From a virus: a DNA stretch of 33,080 bases. Below are positions 14,368 through 22,477 of the stretch, piece after piece. The notes below the pieces were generated by a model, which saw only the letters and a program-made list of their open reading frames with translations, made no database searches and was not told where the DNA came from. A program made the position numbers and the translations under genes. The DNA is taken from IMG/VR virus record IMGVR_UViG_3300013126_003081, positions 1 through 33,080 of that record; one strand, 5' to 3'. Each line of letters starts with the position of its first letter. The first letter of the stretch is position 1.

Positions 14368-14804
14368 ATTGGATAGAATATTTTTTAGGATTAGCAGAAC
14401 AAGTTAAACTTAAATCAAAAGACCGGTCTACACAGATTGGTGCAGTTATCGTTGGAGAGGATAATGAGGTCCTTTCTACGGGTTATAATTCATTTCCAAG
14501 GGGAATGGATGATTCTAAATTAGAACGTCAGGAAAGACCTGAAAAATACTTCTGGTTTGAACATGCGGAACGTAATGCAATTTATAACGCAGCTCGTGTA
14601 GGGACACCACTAAAAGGTTCTACAATATATCTTACTTCAGGGTTACCATGTATGGACTGTGCTAGGGGTATAGTAAATAGTGGAATTAAAACTGTTTACT
14701 GTAAAGAGGTATGTACCACAAAAAATAAGGAGAAGTGGGAAGAATCTCAAAAGAAATCACTCCAACTTCTCCTTGAATGTGGGGTTGTTGTTAATTATTA
14801 TTAA
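14364..14804 (+). CDS. cd: Deoxycytidylate (dCMP) deaminase
   Basis: Zinc enzyme that converts dCMP to dUMP, feeding dTTP synthesis. It is 146 aa, with the family core: an HAE motif in EHAERNAIYNAA (H67, E69) and PCMDCA (C96 and C99 as zinc ligands). TGYNSFPRG (39-47) contributes to the substrate pocket in this family. The phage dUTPase at 25985-26566 makes dUMP by a second route, so both sources of thymidylate precursor are present. The gene overlaps the SAP-like gene by 4 nt. The minus-strand gene begins to read out at 14805, directly adjacent. The C-terminal codons also contain the arms of a hairpin that acts as a terminator on the opposite strand. Confidence 0.95.
   Translation: MNWIEYFLGLAEQVKLKSKDRSTQIGAVIVGEDNEVLSTGYNSFPRGMDDSKLERQERPEKYFWFEHAERNAIYNAARVGTPLKGSTIYLTSGLPCMDCARGIVNSGIKTVYCKEVCTTKNKEKWEESQKKSLQLLLECGVVVNYY
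14720..14774 (-). terminator. Minus-strand terminator inside dCMP deaminase
   Basis: Arms 14761-14774 and 14727-14740 pair over 14 positions with one mismatch, around a 20-nt loop. On the minus strand the stem is followed by A and six T's (14725-14720). It lies about 30 nt beyond the stop of the convergent gene at 14805. On the plus strand there is no T tract. Confidence 0.65.
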
Positions 14805-15710
14805 TTACCAAGTTCTACAAGCCCAATATCTTGCTTTCCATCTTGGTCCTGGATTATCACAATTGTGTCTAGCTCTAAATGATTTTCTTCTTTCGGGATT
14901 ATTCTTTTTAATTTTCATTACTTTACCCTTTGCAGATTTACCACCAAACCCAAAATTTACTTTTACCACTTTTCCTTTATCATTCTTAACATAAACTTTA
15001 AATTTCTTAATATCACCCTGCATAATTTTTCCAAGTTGTACCTTTCTTCCCTGATATTCTGCCTCGTTTAAAAGGTCTGTGACTTCGTAATTAGTTTCTT
15101 CGATTGGTCCATATTCATTTTCATAAATGAATGTAATATCTTCATCTGATAAATCTAAATCACCACTCAAATATAATTCTTTACATTCTTCTAATAATTG
15201 AAAAAAACTATCTGTGCCTAATTTGTAAACATTTTCTAATAATGGTTTTTTAGAAATAATATGATATTTTAATGCGTTTGAAATTTCTATGTTTTCAGTA
15301 ACCAATTTTGGGTGTTGGATTGCTTCCTGAATTGAGGATAAGTCCAATTTAATTTTGTTTTCCATATTTTCATCAAATTTTGTCATTGTTGGTTTATTAC
15401 CTTTACCAACTTTGGGTTCTTTTTTTTCCGCCCTTCTTTTTTGAGAAGTCATGGCCCTTTTTTCTTTTTTACTGTATGAACCCGCAGTTTTTGGTGTGTC
15501 TTTCGAAACTTTCTTAGAGGGTCTACATTTTGGATACGCTTTACCATCCGCATCTTTTCTACCACAAGGAGGATGTTTACCATCAACCTTTCGACTTACA
15601 TCAACCCATTTTTCTTTGAACCATCTTCTAAGGTCTTCTTTTAAAACCTCACCATTAGATAAGGATTCATTAATGTATTCAAAATCTTCTTCGTTTACAA
15701 GTATTTTCAT
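14805..15710 (-). CDS. Virion protein with two small Cys/basic modules
   Basis: A 301-aa protein. Residues 26-70 (LRRWFKEKWVDVSRK, then PCGRKDADGKAYPKCRPSKK with C49 and C62) resemble the small cysteine module found in T4-like cyanophage and other environmental phage proteins (DUF5872-like, from memory). A long basic Lys/Arg/Ser linker follows (about 70-110), then a helical, acidic middle. The last 30 residues (RKSFRARHNC, then PGPRWKARYWACRTW) form a second basic His/Cys motif also seen at the ends of phage structural proteins. Both modules could bind nucleic acid or metal, but that is inference. It is the second gene after the promoter at 16351-16358, 3 nt behind its neighbour. Confidence 0.68.
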   Translation of the reverse strand: MKILVNEEDFEYINESLSNGEVLKEDLRRWFKEKWVDVSRKVDGKHPPCGRKDADGKAYPKCRPSKKVSKDTPKTAGSYSKKEKRAMTSQKRRAEKKEPKVGKGNKPTMTKFDENMENKIKLDLSSIQEAIQHPKLVTENIEISNALKYHIISKKPLLENVYKLGTDSFFQLLEECKELYLSGDLDLSDEDITFIYENEYGPIEETNYEVTDLLNEAEYQGRKVQLGKIMQGDIKKFKVYVKNDKGKVVKVNFGFGGKSAKGKVMKIKKNNPERRKSFRARHNCDNPGPRWKARYWACRTW

Positions 15711-15713
15711 AAA

Positions 15714-16346
15714 CTATTTTTTACATTTTTTCCATCCACCACCTTTAGATTTATAATTCTTCGCAGCCCAACCATTTGCGTATGCTGAAGGATAAACGTC
15801 AAATTTTGCTTTAGCTGCCGCTTTTGAGGCGGCCCATTTACCTGGGTCTGTCGGACAATTTTTACTCTCGTCTATTTGATACTCTTCACTTAAGAATGAA
15901 CTATCGGAATTGTTTTCAAGATATAGGATATACATCTCAATATCAGTCATATTAAAATAATCCAAATCATTATCATTAAACCATTGAATGACTTCTTGTC
16001 TGTTAACTTTATTGTTTATTTTTTTAAGACATTTAATATCGGAAGCGGATATTGAATCATCTTCCACATCCTGCTCATTAATATTATGACTGTAATCGTT
16101 TTTTGTTTTATTCATTAAAAAATCAAAAACCTGATCTAATAAACTTTTTGCTTCAGATATGTGGTCTTGGGCCCAATCATGTTCTTTGAGTATATTGTCA
16201 ATCATTTCGTGATCCTCATTCATTAACAAACCACATTGTCTTTTCATTTGTGAAATGTTTTTAAAAAACATGTAGTTTTCATGTTTTAAATCTTCACCCT
16301 CAGATAGAGTTTTAAGGTGTTTCTTAATAATTTCTTCTAATTTCAT
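15714..16346 (-). CDS. Virion-associated protein with basic C-terminal module
   Basis: A 210-aa protein with a helical N-terminal half. It includes EHDWAQDHISEAKSLLDQVF (about 54-73), a pattern I associate with T4-like environmental phage proteins of unknown function. The middle is acidic. The C-terminal 45 residues (CPTDPGKWAASKAAAKAKF, then VYPSAYANGWAAKNYKSKGG and a basic end) form a module found appended to several phage structural proteins. C164 and C208 could form a pair. The start codon is only 4 nt after a TATTTATA motif. No enzyme motif is visible. Confidence 0.65.
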   Translation of the reverse strand: MKLEEIIKKHLKTLSEGEDLKHENYMFFKNISQMKRQCGLLMNEDHEMIDNILKEHDWAQDHISEAKSLLDQVFDFLMNKTKNDYSHNINEQDVEDDSISASDIKCLKKINNKVNRQEVIQWFNDNDLDYFNMTDIEMYILYLENNSDSSFLSEEYQIDESKNCPTDPGKWAASKAAAKAKFDVYPSAYANGWAAKNYKSKGGGWKKCKK

Positions 16347-16350
16347 AATA

Positions 16351-16358
16351 TATAAATA
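16351..16358 (-). promoter_or_regulatory. Putative late promoter (TATTTATA, minus strand)
   Basis: Minus-strand CTATTTATATATT followed directly by ATG at 16346, with 4 nt between motif and start. The arrangement is nearly identical to the portal gene's. Confidence 0.55.
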
Positions 16359-16360
16359 GT

Positions 16361-17731
16361 TTACTTTTCTGACACTATTTCAAATTTTATTTCATTTTCA
16401 TAAAAAATTTCTTCAGAATGTGTTTTCCCTTTAATTTCTATAAAATATTCTCTCGGGATATAAATTGACGTATCAAGAGTAAATGAGTTTTCGTTTGTGG
16501 TATCAATTTGTGTCCAATCATGAACTATTACATTAGTTCTACCTTCTTTGATGTACATTCTATAAAAAACTTCATTAAATAATATGGTTTTAGATTCATT
16601 TATAGATTTAAAAGTTATTAAAATTTTTCTTTTTTCACCCCTGATGATTTTTTCATTTTGTTTTACACCAAAAAATTGAATTGCATATCTATCTAATTCG
16701 GTTGGATTATCACCAATACTATATAATGATGTATATGGTTTTGGTATGAATCTTTGAGTAATGTTAGATATTGAAACTCCGTCAATACTTAGATTTTTCC
16801 ATTTGTCAAAATAAAACCTCTTACCGTCACAAATTACCCCGTCTAAACCAAAACTTACTTTATAGATACCTTTTCTTATTTTAGTAGTTGTCAGACCTGT
16901 AAGACCGACAATTTCAGTATTAGTATAGTCTAATATGTCCACCGTTGGTTCATCATCTAAATCATAGAAATTTGTACCCTTAGTTATGTATAAGTATAAA
17001 TTTTGAGTTACCTTTATAACGAAGTTAGTTCTATCGTCGTTTATTCTATCGTCAAAAAATGTTTCAACGTAAGGTTCAAAAAAGGTTTGTGTGTACTTAC
17101 TAAAAAATGCAACTGATTGGTCAACTTCTGCATTTAAATCTTGATATAAAACGGCGAATGCTAATCCTAAACCATGATCAGTAGTACCTGTTAAGACACT
17201 GTTCACGTAACTTGTTACATCTACGTTAATGTCTTCATTACCGTTGTCAAAATGAATAGTTTCTAAAATCGTTGGGGTTGTTGAATAGATTCCCTCGGAT
17301 GTCCAAGAATTTAGGGTTGTTCTATTAAACCAGTTTGATGGTCTTTCATCAAAGGTATTATTTCCAGTGGTAAAATCATATCCACCATCTTCATAATCAA
17401 AACCCAAACCTTCGTCCCAAAATTCGGGAACCTGAAATAATATTAAGTCAAATGAATTGGTTCTTTGTCTACCAGTACCCCTTTTTGCACCTAAAAATGT
17501 TTCGTCCCCGAATATGGTATTTGTTAAATGAAGTGTGTGAGTGGTTCCTGTGGTAATCACATAATCACCACCATTGATTTTGGATTTTAAATCATCAAAG
17601 TCAATTTTAAAAATAAATTTAGAAAAACCACTACCATAAAAAATCTCAGTTGTTGGGTTTTTTGCAGTATTAACCTGAGTATTTTTAATTATGGTGTTAT
17701 TTTTTTCAAAATATGAACGGAAATATGACAT
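16361..17731 (-). CDS. Predicted neck/tail/baseplate structural protein
   Basis: A 456-aa, beta-rich protein with abundant Thr, Asn, Asp and aromatic residues, typical of phage tail or baseplate proteins. It has an N-terminal region of carbohydrate-binding-like beta sandwich character (about 1-200, with conserved-looking FSKFIFKIDFDDL) and a C-terminal half with repeated strand patterns. There is no signal peptide, membrane segment or enzyme motif. It lies between the basic-module proteins and the gp5-like hub gene, with its own copy of the 13-mer promoter 10 nt upstream. Its exact place in the particle cannot be told from sequence. Confidence 0.65.
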   Translation of the reverse strand: MSYFRSYFEKNNTIIKNTQVNTAKNPTTEIFYGSGFSKFIFKIDFDDLKSKINGGDYVITTGTTHTLHLTNTIFGDETFLGAKRGTGRQRTNSFDLILFQVPEFWDEGLGFDYEDGGYDFTTGNNTFDERPSNWFNRTTLNSWTSEGIYSTTPTILETIHFDNGNEDINVDVTSYVNSVLTGTTDHGLGLAFAVLYQDLNAEVDQSVAFFSKYTQTFFEPYVETFFDDRINDDRTNFVIKVTQNLYLYITKGTNFYDLDDEPTVDILDYTNTEIVGLTGLTTTKIRKGIYKVSFGLDGVICDGKRFYFDKWKNLSIDGVSISNITQRFIPKPYTSLYSIGDNPTELDRYAIQFFGVKQNEKIIRGEKRKILITFKSINESKTILFNEVFYRMYIKEGRTNVIVHDWTQIDTTNENSFTLDTSIYIPREYFIEIKGKTHSEEIFYENEIKFEIVSEK

Positions 17732-17741
17732 CTTTTTTCTT

Positions 17742-17754
17742 TATAAATATCAAA
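17742..17754 (-). promoter_or_regulatory. Putative late promoter (TTTGATATTTATA, minus strand)
   Basis: The exact 13-mer, identical to those at 496-508 and 31672-31684, with 10 nt to the ATG at 17731. The 23-nt gap holds nothing else. Confidence 0.62.
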
Positions 17755-19272
17755 TTAATTGATTCTGATTGACCCGTTCAGTAAATCATTTCTCATTGTT
17801 TCAATTAATTTCACCAACTCGCTATAACTTTTAAATTGATTATTTTTAACAAATGGACCGAGTACATTGTGTTCATGTTGAAATAGGACATCAATAACCT
17901 TTTCTAAAAGTAGTATAAGATTCTCTCCCCTGACCACGGAATAAGTATTTGGTTCTATTCTCTCAATATAGTCATTTTGTGTTAGTTCGTATTTGTCCAA
18001 TTTTTCAAAAGGAACCGGTTTATCTGTTTGATTGGTATCTGTAGATAAAAAATAAATTTTATCCGATTTCAAAGATGAAAAAGATTGTTCACCACTTTTT
18101 TTATCAAATACAAACTTCTCTTTTTTAATTTTTTGAGGTGTTACTTTTGGAAAAACATCACCCAAAGAAAAAATCAAACCACATTTAGGTCCAATGCCAT
18201 ACATTGTAATTGACGAGAATATGTTCTTTTTAAAGTTATCATTATCATTGTTTTCCATTAAACTTTGTTTGGGTCTAAAATAAAATGGATGTAAATCTCC
18301 TTTTTTATATAGTGGATTGATTTTTTTTAAATCATCCTCATGTATTGTTAATAAAAAATCTCTAATTTCACTTACTAGAGATGTAAAATCATCAGAAGAT
18401 GGTAGAACTATTCTATGTGTTGGGGATGTTGTATTTTTCTCTACATTTACTAAATTTAGTAATTCACTAGGTATGATTGTATTTTCATTAATTCTATTTG
18501 TCTTAGTTAAATCTCCAAATGGGGTTTTAAGTTTATATACATAAAAGTCAACAGCATATGGTGTAGTTAAATTAGTATCACCTGAGTTATCAACCACATC
18601 ATATTCAATTAAATAATTTAAATCCTTAACTTCAACTTTTTCAGATTTTATTTCAATTATCTTTTTTTCTAATTTATGTGGATATTTTTTTAATGTTAAA
18701 ACAGAACTTTTTGTTGACATAATTGGGTATGAATATATGTCCTGTCTGTCTTTTGGAGAGGCCCTTTCTTTAGATAAAAGTTTACCCCCTCTTAATTGTA
18801 AACCATTTTCAGTGAATACTAAATCTGACCCGTATTTACCATAAATTCCATAATCTGTATTTTTTACAACCGAACCTTTGGAGGATTTTTTCTTGTAATT
18901 ACCTTTATTGTCAAATAAATCAGGTTTATGTTTTATACTAACACCATAGGTTGTATTCGTGATTTGTGGCGAAAAACTTTGGTCATTAAAATTGTGTATT
19001 GTTGTAAATGGACCCGCGATATATTCAACGTTCACGTTTTCTTTATCTGTATTATAATTTACAATTTTTACCGCTTGGTCAACTTCAGGAATAAAATTTA
19101 TGTTTGTCGGTAAAAATGGGTTGGCAACAAATATATCATTATCTGAAAATGGTTCATAATTATCCGCTCTTTCTTTGGATGAAACATAATCAGAATATCT
19201 AACACATCGTATTCTACCCAATCCTTTTGGGTCCGTGTTGTCAATACATATACCGAGATCAATTGATTTCAT
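17755..19272 (-). CDS. Baseplate hub protein with gp5-like OB-fold
   Basis: A 505-aa protein whose first ~100 residues match the gp5/VgrG-type OB-fold of contractile-tail hubs. GICIDNTDPKGLGRIRCVRY (7-26) is the classic start, followed by NPFLP and DQAVKIVNYN. The T4 gp5 lysozyme domain is absent: no glycoside-hydrolase motif is visible in the middle, which is a long, partly charged region. The C-terminus is helical (about 460-505) and does not show the repeats of a gp5 beta-helix, so the spike tip is probably another protein. It overlaps the downstream end of the small upstream gene by 1 nt and forms an operon with the three genes before it. Confidence 0.82.
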   Translation of the reverse strand: MKSIDLGICIDNTDPKGLGRIRCVRYSDYVSSKERADNYEPFSDNDIFVANPFLPTNINFIPEVDQAVKIVNYNTDKENVNVEYIAGPFTTIHNFNDQSFSPQITNTTYGVSIKHKPDLFDNKGNYKKKSSKGSVVKNTDYGIYGKYGSDLVFTENGLQLRGGKLLSKERASPKDRQDIYSYPIMSTKSSVLTLKKYPHKLEKKIIEIKSEKVEVKDLNYLIEYDVVDNSGDTNLTTPYAVDFYVYKLKTPFGDLTKTNRINENTIIPSELLNLVNVEKNTTSPTHRIVLPSSDDFTSLVSEIRDFLLTIHEDDLKKINPLYKKGDLHPFYFRPKQSLMENNDNDNFKKNIFSSITMYGIGPKCGLIFSLGDVFPKVTPQKIKKEKFVFDKKSGEQSFSSLKSDKIYFLSTDTNQTDKPVPFEKLDKYELTQNDYIERIEPNTYSVVRGENLILLLEKVIDVLFQHEHNVLGPFVKNNQFKSYSELVKLIETMRNDLLNGSIRIN

Positions 19273-19475
19273 TATTTTCTAGTTCTTTTACCTATTTCTT
19301 TATTTATGTTATCATACATGGATTCGACCAATTCTAAATGCCTTGTCAAATCAACAATTAATAATTTTGTTTTTTCAAATTCAATAGATAGCGTTTCTAA
19401 TGCATTGAATAAGTCTTTATTAGATTTATTTTCTACATCATTAGATGTTTCTATTATTTTATTTAAATCAATCAT
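19272..19475 (-). CDS. Small helical protein in baseplate operon
   Basis: A 67-aa, nearly all-helical protein: MIDLNKIIET, then a long amphipathic helix around FEKTKLLIVDLTRHLELVE, ending in a basic tail KRTRK. A longer in-frame start at 19496 would overlap the upstream gene by 20 nt. I prefer ATG 19475, which lies 1 nt after the upstream stop. Size and helicity suggest an assembly chaperone or small baseplate component, but no family is recognised. Confidence 0.6.
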   Translation of the reverse strand: MIDLNKIIETSNDVENKSNKDLFNALETLSIEFEKTKLLIVDLTRHLELVESMYDNINKEIGKRTRK

Positions 19476-19476
19476 T

Positions 19477-21387
19477 TTACAACATTTTACCCACACTATT
19501 TAAAATTCCCGGCGGTATAACTAAAGGACCAACAGGTGTTGGAACAATTATTTCTTTGTTTGTTACTTTTATAAATGAATTTGTATCTAATTCTTCTGTA
19601 TTACCATCTATTATGGATTTTATAATGGTTGGTAGATTATTGTCTTCACCAAAAATGGGTCCTAAGGATATACCCGCATTTTCTAATCTTTCCATAATAT
19701 TCAATTGTGCCCTATCTTGACTATATCCGGGTAATTTATCTGAAAGTCCAAGTAAAATACCGGGTATACTGATTGGGGATCCAAGTGATAATGCGTTTTG
19801 TAATGTTGTTAGGATTACATTGAATATTGTGAAACAATCTTCAATACCCTCTTCTAAAAGTTTTGTAAGTAACGCAATTAATGCCGTTATGATAACTACA
19901 TATCTTTTATATTTATTTTTTAATATTTTATTAACAAGTACAATTACAAATGCAATTAAGTCTACTTTTATAAGTTTCCAAAATTCTCTAATGAAAAGCC
20001 AAAATAATTTTTTAATGATTGACCAGAATAATTTACTAAGCTCTTTCATAGTATTTAAAACATCAAGAACTTGATTTATACCAGCTTTAAATATTTTATA
20101 TAAAATTACTATTGGTAAAAGTATTTTTGGTGATAATGCAGACATTAATAGTGCTTTAGGTAAATTAAGAATAAATAAATTCAATAAATTTAAACTAAAT
20201 TGTAGTTGTGGTATTGAGCTGTCTGATTTTGAAAATGCGTCTGTTGCTGTTCTATTTAACGTACTATCCACCAAATCATTTAAGTTTTTTTTGTAACCCA
20301 AATAAACAAAGTCCTCCATCATATTTTTATTAACAGGAACTTCAAAATTATCACAATCTTTAAACTTTAATACTTTTCTAAATTTTGCATCTTCATCATC
20401 TATATCAATACCCTCAACATCATCAAAATTGAAATAAAATTCAACGTCTTCATCATTTTCGTCAAATAAATTAACAGCATTTTGATTAGATAATTCGTTT
20501 CTTTTTGTTGGTGTCCCACATATGGCCATTAATTTATTTAAAAGCCTGTTTAAATTATTTAAACCTTTATCAAATAATGGATGTGATTCACCACTTTGAA
20601 TTGTCATTAACATTGAAGTTTTCACAATATGTTGAATATCTGGTAACTCTATGGATGAATAATAGTTATTTAAGAAAGTTTCTGCTGTATCAAAATTTAC
20701 AGTTAATCCTGAAATATTCCATTGTTGATCATCTGTGTCCCAAAACATTTTTAAAATAGAATCTCCTGATGCTGTTCTCATGTCAAAACCTGACGGATTG
20801 TCAAACGAGTTATATAGTTCAGTATTAACTTTGACTTTTGACTCAGTGGACCCCGTTTCGGGTTCATAAACAATTTTGCCGGTTGCAGAACTCGGGTCGA
20901 CTGTGAGTGCATTTAAAAAATCAAATTCATTCGGTTTTATATTTAAAGAATCTACACCAATTGTTTGATTTGTACCACAAATACCATCTGATGCAAAAAA
21001 ATGTTCTTTTACCGTGTTTAAAATAATTTCTTTTGATTGCATTAACGTTTTATCGGCCCCCGTTTGTGCATGATATTTTAATCTATTTTTTGAAAATAAC
21101 TTTTCGGGAATTGGTTTTCTGTTTTTATCTAAACTACTGTTTCCTGATAAAATAGAGTCAGTAATCTCCATAATTTCTGAAAAAATATTACTATTGTTGT
21201 CTTTGTTTTTTCTTCTATTAGTTAAGAAATCATCTAACTTTTTACCAAATAGTTGGTCTGTTGACGGTAAATCTTTTAGATATTTGTCATATACTGAGTC
21301 AACGACTTCCTTGGGGTCATCATTAATTCTTTTGATGGCCTCAATTTTAGATTTTAATTTATTCTTAGTATCCTTAATTTTACTCAT
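19477..21387 (-). CDS. Large virion protein with long hydrophobic central domain
   Basis: A 636-aa protein with a charged helical N-terminus, a folded acidic middle with many Asp (about 300-340), and an unusually hydrophobic stretch at about 398-535. That stretch contains several segments of transmembrane length, such as LLNLFILNLP, ILLPIVILYKIF, LIAFVIVLV, and YVVIITALIALLTKLL. The C-terminus is beta-like, with PTPVGPLVIPPG (617-628). It lies directly upstream of the gp5-like hub in the operon, so a baseplate or tape-measure-related role, or host-membrane insertion during injection, is plausible. It is too short for a typical myovirus tape measure. No enzyme motif is visible. Confidence 0.65.
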   Translation of the reverse strand: MSKIKDTKNKLKSKIEAIKRINDDPKEVVDSVYDKYLKDLPSTDQLFGKKLDDFLTNRRKNKDNNSNIFSEIMEITDSILSGNSSLDKNRKPIPEKLFSKNRLKYHAQTGADKTLMQSKEIILNTVKEHFFASDGICGTNQTIGVDSLNIKPNEFDFLNALTVDPSSATGKIVYEPETGSTESKVKVNTELYNSFDNPSGFDMRTASGDSILKMFWDTDDQQWNISGLTVNFDTAETFLNNYYSSIELPDIQHIVKTSMLMTIQSGESHPLFDKGLNNLNRLLNKLMAICGTPTKRNELSNQNAVNLFDENDEDVEFYFNFDDVEGIDIDDEDAKFRKVLKFKDCDNFEVPVNKNMMEDFVYLGYKKNLNDLVDSTLNRTATDAFSKSDSSIPQLQFSLNLLNLFILNLPKALLMSALSPKILLPIVILYKIFKAGINQVLDVLNTMKELSKLFWSIIKKLFWLFIREFWKLIKVDLIAFVIVLVNKILKNKYKRYVVIITALIALLTKLLEEGIEDCFTIFNVILTTLQNALSLGSPISIPGILLGLSDKLPGYSQDRAQLNIMERLENAGISLGPIFGEDNNLPTIIKSIIDGNTEELDTNSFIKVTNKEIIVPTPVGPLVIPPGILNSVGKML

Positions 21388-21764
21388 TATAATTTATACT
21401 TTTCTTCAGTATCCGTTGAGTCGTCACTTAACATCTTATCCAATAGTGCTCTATCTTCATCACTTAAGTCTAATTTACCAAGAGGCATTTTACCTCCACT
21501 ACCCGATGTTTGTTTTAAAAGAACACTTTGTAGTTTTACAAGTGATATTTTCTTTTCTGTACAATCATTTAGTATTTTCTGTTGTTCTTTAATGACAGGT
21601 CCAATAACACTCATGTCTTCGGCGTCCTTCATAAAAGACATCATTTTTCTCATTATTTGAGATGCGGTGTTTCTATTTTCAACCACATCGTTATAGATTT
21701 CTTGCATCAAAGCCAATGCAGAATCTACGTCTAATGAGATTATATTTTTTCTATCTCTTCCCAT
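21387..21764 (-). CDS. Hypothetical helical protein, first gene of baseplate operon
   Basis: A 125-aa protein, helical, with heptad-like spacing (SLDVDSALALMQEIYNDVVE near residues 10-29). A Gly-rich turn (about 90-98) precedes an acidic C-terminus with LSDEDRALLDKML (about 100-112). No recognised family. It opens the operon that continues to the baseplate hub: its stop and the next start share one base (TAATG at 21387). The ATG is 3 nt from a TATTTATT element. A baseplate assembly role is inferred only from context. Confidence 0.6.
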   Translation of the reverse strand: MGRDRKNIISLDVDSALALMQEIYNDVVENRNTASQIMRKMMSFMKDAEDMSVIGPVIKEQQKILNDCTEKKISLVKLQSVLLKQTSGSGGKMPLGKLDLSDEDRALLDKMLSDDSTDTEEKYKL

Positions 21765-21767
21765 AAC

Positions 21768-21775
21768 AATAAATA
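21768..21775 (-). promoter_or_regulatory. Putative late promoter of baseplate operon (TATTTATT)
   Basis: Minus-strand TCTATTTATTGTT then ATG at 21764, with 3 nt between motif and start. The variant base is the same as in the terminase promoter. Confidence 0.5.
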
Positions 21776-21778
21776 GAA

Positions 21779-22477
21779 TTAATCTAAAAATCCACCAATA
21801 ATACCGTCGTAGAGTTTTCTGTACTTTTTAATTGAAATTCTGATTTCTTTTGTACTGAGAGATGTCATTTCTCTTAATGACAGTAGTATTAGATTTTTAT
21901 TGAATTTGTTCCCATCACCAACCTGAAATATCTTATCAAAGTTTCCAAAAATTTCAAGAAGAGCATAACCTAATTTTTGTTCATTTTCGGTTAAATCTTC
22001 ATTCTCAATAAATTCCTCTAAATCAATTGTAAGTTTTACAATTACGTCCCTATAGTCTATTGCGTATTCATCCATAGTATAAGATAACTCCACATTATCT
22101 TCTATTGATGAGGATATATCATTGTAGGAAATCTGTCTGTTTTGTTCTTTGGTGTCCTTTTGAATTGCACCCATTAAGTAATTCTTACAAATTGTACCAA
22201 AGTAAGAATAAGCTTTATGGTTTTTTGTGTGGTCAAACTTATTGATTTTGGTCAACAAGAAGGACATTGTATCATCATGAATCTCTTGAAATTCGAGATC
22301 CTTTCTGTAAAGTTTATAACGTCGAATAATTGATTCGACCATTATAATTAGGGGTTCACGTAAATATTCGTTGAATATCTTATTTCTTTCTGCTTCATCG
22401 TTACTTTCTAAATAACTGACTACCGCCTTTTCCTGTTCCTCCCCAAAATAAATTTTTTGGGTTCGTTTTCTTGGCAT
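21779..22477 (-). CDS. Late sigma factor (T4 gp55-like, sigma-70 region 2)
   Basis: Directs host RNA polymerase to late phage promoters. The 232-aa protein has a sigma region-2 pattern: helical EPLIIMVESIIRRY (41-54), then DDTMSFLLTKINKFD (68-82) and AYSYFGTICKNYLMGAIQKD (89-108). These match the gp55/sigma-70 core where the -10 element is recognised. It is longer than T4 gp55 (185 aa), and no region-4 helix-turn-helix is recognisable, also like gp55. It ends next to a TATTTATT-promoted virion operon and begins exactly at the stop of the upstream glycosyltransferase gene. It is the best candidate reader of the TATTTATA elements in this window. Confidence 0.8.
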   Translation of the reverse strand: MPRKRTQKIYFGEEQEKAVVSYLESNDEAERNKIFNEYLREPLIIMVESIIRRYKLYRKDLEFQEIHDDTMSFLLTKINKFDHTKNHKAYSYFGTICKNYLMGAIQKDTKEQNRQISYNDISSSIEDNVELSYTMDEYAIDYRDVIVKLTIDLEEFIENEDLTENEQKLGYALLEIFGNFDKIFQVGDGNKFNKNLILLSLREMTSLSTKEIRISIKKYRKLYDGIIGGFLD

